Notes under the pieces: model-generated
The model's database searches: none
Told to the model about the DNA's origin: nothing
Seen by the model: only the letters and a program-made list of their open reading frames with translations
NCBI GenBank assembly: GCA_005793025.1
Contig: SXQI01000151.1
Span: 1 to 9,384 of the forward strand
Direction: 5' to 3'
Source: Verrucomicrobiales bacterium
GTDB taxonomy: Bacteria; Verrucomicrobiota; Verrucomicrobiia; Limisphaerales; SXQI01
Length of the DNA: 9,384 nucleotides
Shown: positions 6,944-9,384 of the stretch, in pieces
Numbering within the stretch: the stretch's first letter is position 1
Layout: every line of letters starts with the position of its first letter
Position numbers and translations under genes: made by a program

Positions 6944-7876
6944 TCAGTTTTGGACTTCTGCAGCATGGGTTGTCCTGCCATAAATATTTTCGTGAAGTGC
7001 TCGACGCATCACATCAACAGGTGCTGACTGCCCTGACCAAATCTCGAGAGCCTTCGCACCCTGAAAAAGTAACATCCCCAATCCATTTGCGGTTCGGCAA
7101 CCGGCTTTTTCTGCCATTGTAAGAAATGGTGTTCTGGATGGTCGGTAAATCATGTCAAACGCAACGGCTGTCCCTAGCAAGGAGTATCGGGATCCATCCC
7201 ATGGCAAGGAATCCTCTGGATTCAAACCCAATGACGTAGCGTTGATGACAAGATCAACCGGGCTGTTTGGATAACCCACGACTGCCTGCACATTTGGGAA
7301 AGTGCGATTGATTTCTTGGGCTATTTGATCGCACTTCTGCTGAGTTCGATTGACAAGGTAAAGAACACCCACACCTTCGGCAGCTAATCTCAAGGCAGCA
7401 ACCCGCCCTGCCCCGCCGGCACCCAACAACAGCACTCGCAACCCTTTGACGTTGCATCCGGCATCCTCACTTAGAGTACGAATAATCGCGTCAGCATCGG
7501 TATTGAACCCTTTTGCTCGCACCTCCGTTGTTGGCATCGAATTGATTTTAGCCAACGGTATCCAATCATCATCCGGTCCACGCACTTCAAACCGGATCGT
7601 GTTCACCGCACCCCAAACCCTAGCACTTTCATCGAGGCAATCAACCAACTCCATTGCGATCAGTTTATGTGGCACGGTCAGATTCAGACCAACAAATCCC
7701 ATTGATTTTGCCCCTTTAATGACTTCTGCCAAGTCCTTCGGATCGACTTCGAACGCCAGATAACGCCAATTCAACTTCAATTCGTTGATCGCCGCATTTT
7801 GCATCGCCGGCGATGCAGAATGGTGAATGGGCTGCCCTAACACTGCACAGAGTTTGGTGATTGAATTGATCTCCAT
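6944..7876 (-). CDS. aroE: Shikimate dehydrogenase (NADP-dependent)
   Basis: Reduces 3-dehydroshikimate to shikimate with NADPH in the cytoplasmic pathway to aromatic amino acids. The 310-residue protein begins AVLGQPIHHSASPAMQN (11-27), the substrate-binding serine loop. Catalytic Lys71 is in NLTVPHK. Asn92 is in GAVNTI and Asp127, the partner of the lysine, in GFNTD. The dinucleotide-binding loop is LGAGGAG (151-157), followed by NRT (176-178), typical of NADP use. NATSLGL (212-218), FDMIY (240-244) and NGLGMLLFQGAKALEIWSG complete the signature. The stretch between the NTI strand and GFNTD (about 97-122) is longer than usual. The reading frame extends upstream to 7960, but that part overlaps the preceding gene and is unlike the family. 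The ATG at 7876 has a strong Shine-Dalgarno sequence and fits the homology. Confidence 0.95.
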   Translation of the reverse strand: MEINSITKLCAVLGQPIHHSASPAMQNAAINELKLNWRYLAFEVDPKDLAEVIKGAKSMGFVGLNLTVPHKLIAMELVDCLDESARVWGAVNTIRFEVRGPDDDWIPLAKINSMPTTEVRAKGFNTDADAIIRTLSEDAGCNVKGLRVLLLGAGGAGRVAALRLAAEGVGVLYLVNRTQQKCDQIAQEINRTFPNVQAVVGYPNSPVDLVINATSLGLNPEDSLPWDGSRYSLLGTAVAFDMIYRPSRTPFLTMAEKAGCRTANGLGMLLFQGAKALEIWSGQSAPVDVMRRALHENIYGRTTHAAEVQN

Positions 7877-7880
7877 AAAA

Positions 7881-7891
7881 CTCTCCACTCC
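7881..7891 (-). promoter_or_regulatory. Tandem Shine-Dalgarno sequence of aroE
   Basis: Read on the minus strand, the 16-nt gap between the upstream stop (TAA, 7895-7893) and the aroE ATG (7876) is CGGAGTGGAGAGTTTT. It holds two GGAG cores, at 7891-7888 and 7886-7883, the nearer one 6 nt from the ATG. It is the strongest ribosome site in the window. It decides the start in favour of 7876 over upstream in-frame codons and fits translational coupling to the preceding gene. Confidence 0.75.
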
Positions 7892-7892
7892 G

Positions 7893-9188
7893 TTATCTGT
7901 GTCGAGTTTCAATGATTTGCTTAGCGGGGTGAATCCGACAGAAATCACCAAAACTCCCACCTAGGAGCAAGCCCACATCCCGTTTGAGTTCGTCATCAGA
8001 AGGTTCCCAACCTGAGGAAGCTAAGCGGCAATAACTTTGTTGCAAAACGTTGGTGATCACTTCACGAGAGTGATCCCACTTATAGATTAATTGATCTACC
8101 ACCCGTGCATCCGAATGTTGAGCAGTAAAACTGAATCCCAGTAATTCTAGGCGCATTGTGGTCATCTCCTGGATAATGCTTGGGATATTGGTGAACCACC
8201 AGCAACCAAACAAATGCAGATTTCTGAACTTTCTCGCCAACACGCAAAGTTCATGCTGGTTTTCACGAGCAAGAAGAGTCACTAGAAATTTTTGATCAGG
8301 ATACTGCTGACACAAGTTTTCAAGTCCACGCAGGTTGCTTAAACCGAGACCATCTCCTGCCAATCCTAGTTCTGGATTAACAGCTCTTCGCACACCAACC
8401 ATCATCGCGAATGGCAACCCGAACTCGGAGCAATGAGGTAGAACGACCTTCTCAAGCAACTGGCTCGTGATCGAATCCGTTGGATAACAGAATGACGGTG
8501 GCAACGAAACCATCGCATAATTCGGATTAATCCTCGTGGTCCAGTCGCGCAAAAACCTTCTGAGTTCGAGAATTGTTTCCTTCGTTAAAGTCGATTTAAC
8601 CTTGTAGCCCGAACTTTGAATCTCGCGGAATGACGACTTCCAGCTCAACAGAAGGGGATCAAGGCGTAGCCCGCTTTCAAATCTAGGGTGGCGGTGAAAA
8701 CCGGTTTCCCAGATTTTTCGCTCATCAGCATCGAAAGGGGAATTTGTCATGCAAACCGATTGCACATTTGCCAAATTGAGACAATGGTCAACGTAATCTG
8801 CAGGCTTCCAATCTTTGAACCATCGCCGAATGCTTGGAAGATCCCCCTGACGGGCATCGAGCCCCAACCGGTTGAGAGTCGTGATCACCCCTCGCGCGGC
8901 TTCCGAGATGGGTGCGCGACCCAAAAACAAGGATCGCCAAACCAATTCCGCTTGTTGGGATTTTTCCAATTCCCAAAAATTTTCGTAGGGCAAATCAAGC
9001 TGTCGAAAAGCTTCCGCTACTAAATAATGGTATGTGAGGAGGTCGTCGATTCCCCACAAAAGGAGTTTTCCGAATGCAGGATCGTAAAGGTGGGTATGAA
9101 TGTCCCTCACCGGAGCAGCAGCGACGGTCGCAGCGATTCGCTGTGAAAGTCTCCTAGGATCAAGACGCTTGTTCGGACTGGTTTTCAT
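7893..9188 (-). CDS. Uronate isomerase-like protein (UxaC/COG1904 superfamily, divergent subgroup)
   Basis: A 431-residue protein of the amidohydrolase superfamily related to glucuronate/galacturonate isomerase, which interconverts uronates and keto-uronates. The first metal motif is DIHTHLYDP (His31, His33), followed by IDDLLTYHYL, equivalent to the NLxELWLxxDHY region of classical UxaC. LRLDPLL (174-180) corresponds to the classical FRPDK strand. FGCWWF (327-332) matches the GSAWWF motif and HSDAR (358-362) the TDSR motif, giving the metal-binding Asp360 and adjacent Arg362. MMVGVRRAVNPEL (262-274) stands where classical UxaC has QLHIGALRNN, so that histidine is absent. To my knowledge relatives of this subgroup occur in Planctomycetes and Verrucomicrobia and are often annotated glucuronate isomerase without experimental proof. 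It starts with an ATG at 9188 and a weak GGA site, and is the first gene of the leftward group with aroE. Superfamily is sure; substrate is not. Confidence 0.75.
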   Translation of the reverse strand: MKTSPNKRLDPRRLSQRIAATVAAAPVRDIHTHLYDPAFGKLLLWGIDDLLTYHYLVAEAFRQLDLPYENFWELEKSQQAELVWRSLFLGRAPISEAARGVITTLNRLGLDARQGDLPSIRRWFKDWKPADYVDHCLNLANVQSVCMTNSPFDADERKIWETGFHRHPRFESGLRLDPLLLSWKSSFREIQSSGYKVKSTLTKETILELRRFLRDWTTRINPNYAMVSLPPSFCYPTDSITSQLLEKVVLPHCSEFGLPFAMMVGVRRAVNPELGLAGDGLGLSNLRGLENLCQQYPDQKFLVTLLARENQHELCVLARKFRNLHLFGCWWFTNIPSIIQEMTTMRLELLGFSFTAQHSDARVVDQLIYKWDHSREVITNVLQQSYCRLASSGWEPSDDELKRDVGLLLGGSFGDFCRIHPAKQIIETRHR

Positions 9189-9234
9189 TTTTCCAGAAGT
9201 GAGTTAGCCACGCACAAACGCTCCAACCAAGCAA

Positions 9235-9263
9235 ATAATGCTACAGTGTCGTGTTGTTTTCAA
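9235..9263 (-). promoter_or_regulatory. Sigma70-type promoter for the leftward genes
   Basis: Read on the minus strand, a -35 element TTGAAA (9263-9258) and a -10 element CATTAT (9240-9235) are separated by exactly 17 bp. Transcription would start near 9228, giving a leader of about 40 nt before the ATG at 9188. The -35 lies wholly inside one copy of the 19-bp direct repeat, so a protein bound there would compete with or contact RNA polymerase. Confidence 0.5.
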
Positions 9264-9302
9264 AACCGGACAAATTCAAGCTTTGTTGTTTTCAAAACCG
9301 GA
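9252..9302. repeat. Two 19-bp direct repeats, probable operator pair
   Basis: TGTTGTTTTCAAAACCGGA occurs at 9252-9270 and again, identical, at 9284-9302. The start-to-start distance is 32 bp, close to three helical turns, so both copies face the same side of DNA. Each contains the odd-centred inverted repeat GTTTT-C-AAAAC, the form expected of a dimeric regulator's site. The copy nearer the leftward genes covers the -35 of their promoter. No third full copy was found in the window. The regulator is unknown. Confidence 0.6.
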
Positions 9303-9349
9303 ATGGTTCATTTTGGGAGATTGGAGAATAGAATCAGAGGTTTGAGCTG

Positions 9350-9384
9350 ATGGTGTGGCTTGGAAGCCAAAATGGAGTGATGTC
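9350..9384 (+). CDS. Possible start of a rightward gene, cut by the window edge
   Basis: An ATG at 9350 opens a frame that stays open to the edge and would encode MVWLGSQNGVM. AGAGG at 9336-9340 lies 9 nt before the ATG, a usable Shine-Dalgarno spacing. The direct-repeat pair upstream would then sit between two divergent genes, a common place for shared operators. Eleven codons cannot establish a coding region, no product can be named, and another ATG at 9380 could be the true start. Confidence 0.2.
   Translation, partial: MVWLGSQNGVM

Noticed and set aside
8698..8707. Perfect palindrome AAACCGGTTT inside the uronate isomerase-like gene
   Set aside because: It is short, wholly within a coding region, and shares only AAAACCGG with the operator-like repeats; chance is the simpler explanation.
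1..9384. A defence system, prophage, mobile element or CRISPR array
   Set aside because: No transposase, integrase, terminal inverted repeats, repeat-spacer array or known defence gene set is visible; the ligase fusion resembles a DNA repair protein and lacks partner genes here.

Overview
The window is 9,384 bp of gene-dense bacterial chromosome with a base composition near 50% GC, short intergenic gaps and no rRNA, tRNA, CRISPR or insertion sequence that I can see. The set of families points to the Planctomycetes-Verrucomicrobia-Chlamydiae (PVC) group, most likely Verrucomicrobiota. The pointers are an exonuclease-like/ATP-dependent DNA ligase fusion, a COG1904-type uronate isomerase-like protein of the divergent planctomycete/verrucomicrobial kind, a prepilin peptidase with a large soluble insert, and a subtilase carrying an STN domain. 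This placement rests on family recognition and cannot be proved here.

Left part (1-4240): the first 89 codons of an L-ribulokinase gene (araB) run leftwards off the edge. A 166-bp divergent gap separates it from a rightward cysteine synthase gene (cysK-like). This is followed 96 bp later by a very long rightward gene encoding an N-terminal metallo-beta-lactamase/ligase-associated exonuclease-like domain fused to a complete ATP-dependent DNA ligase. The exonuclease-like domain has lost most of its metal ligands, while the ligase nucleotidyltransferase motifs are intact.

Right part (4258-9188): four leftward genes, in transcription order a uronate isomerase-like protein, shikimate dehydrogenase (aroE), prepilin peptidase (pilD-like) and a secreted S8 serine protease. 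The first two are separated by 16 bp, with a tandem Shine-Dalgarno sequence inside the gap, and look like a transcription unit; pilD and the protease follow after 56 and 86 bp. The protease joins a secretin/TonB-type STN domain, a fervidolysin-like propeptide and a catalytic subtilase domain, which is unusual and suggestive next to a prepilin peptidase. The protease converges on the DNA ligase gene with 17 bp between stop codons and no visible terminator.

Right edge (9189-9384): a regulatory region with two identical 19-bp direct repeats spaced 32 bp apart. One of them contains the -35 of a good sigma70-type promoter driving the leftward genes. A possible rightward gene start lies at the extreme edge.

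Most of the window is housekeeping or ordinary metabolism. The parts that deserve a second look are the degenerate nuclease-ligase fusion, the STN-subtilase, and the repeat-overlapped promoter.
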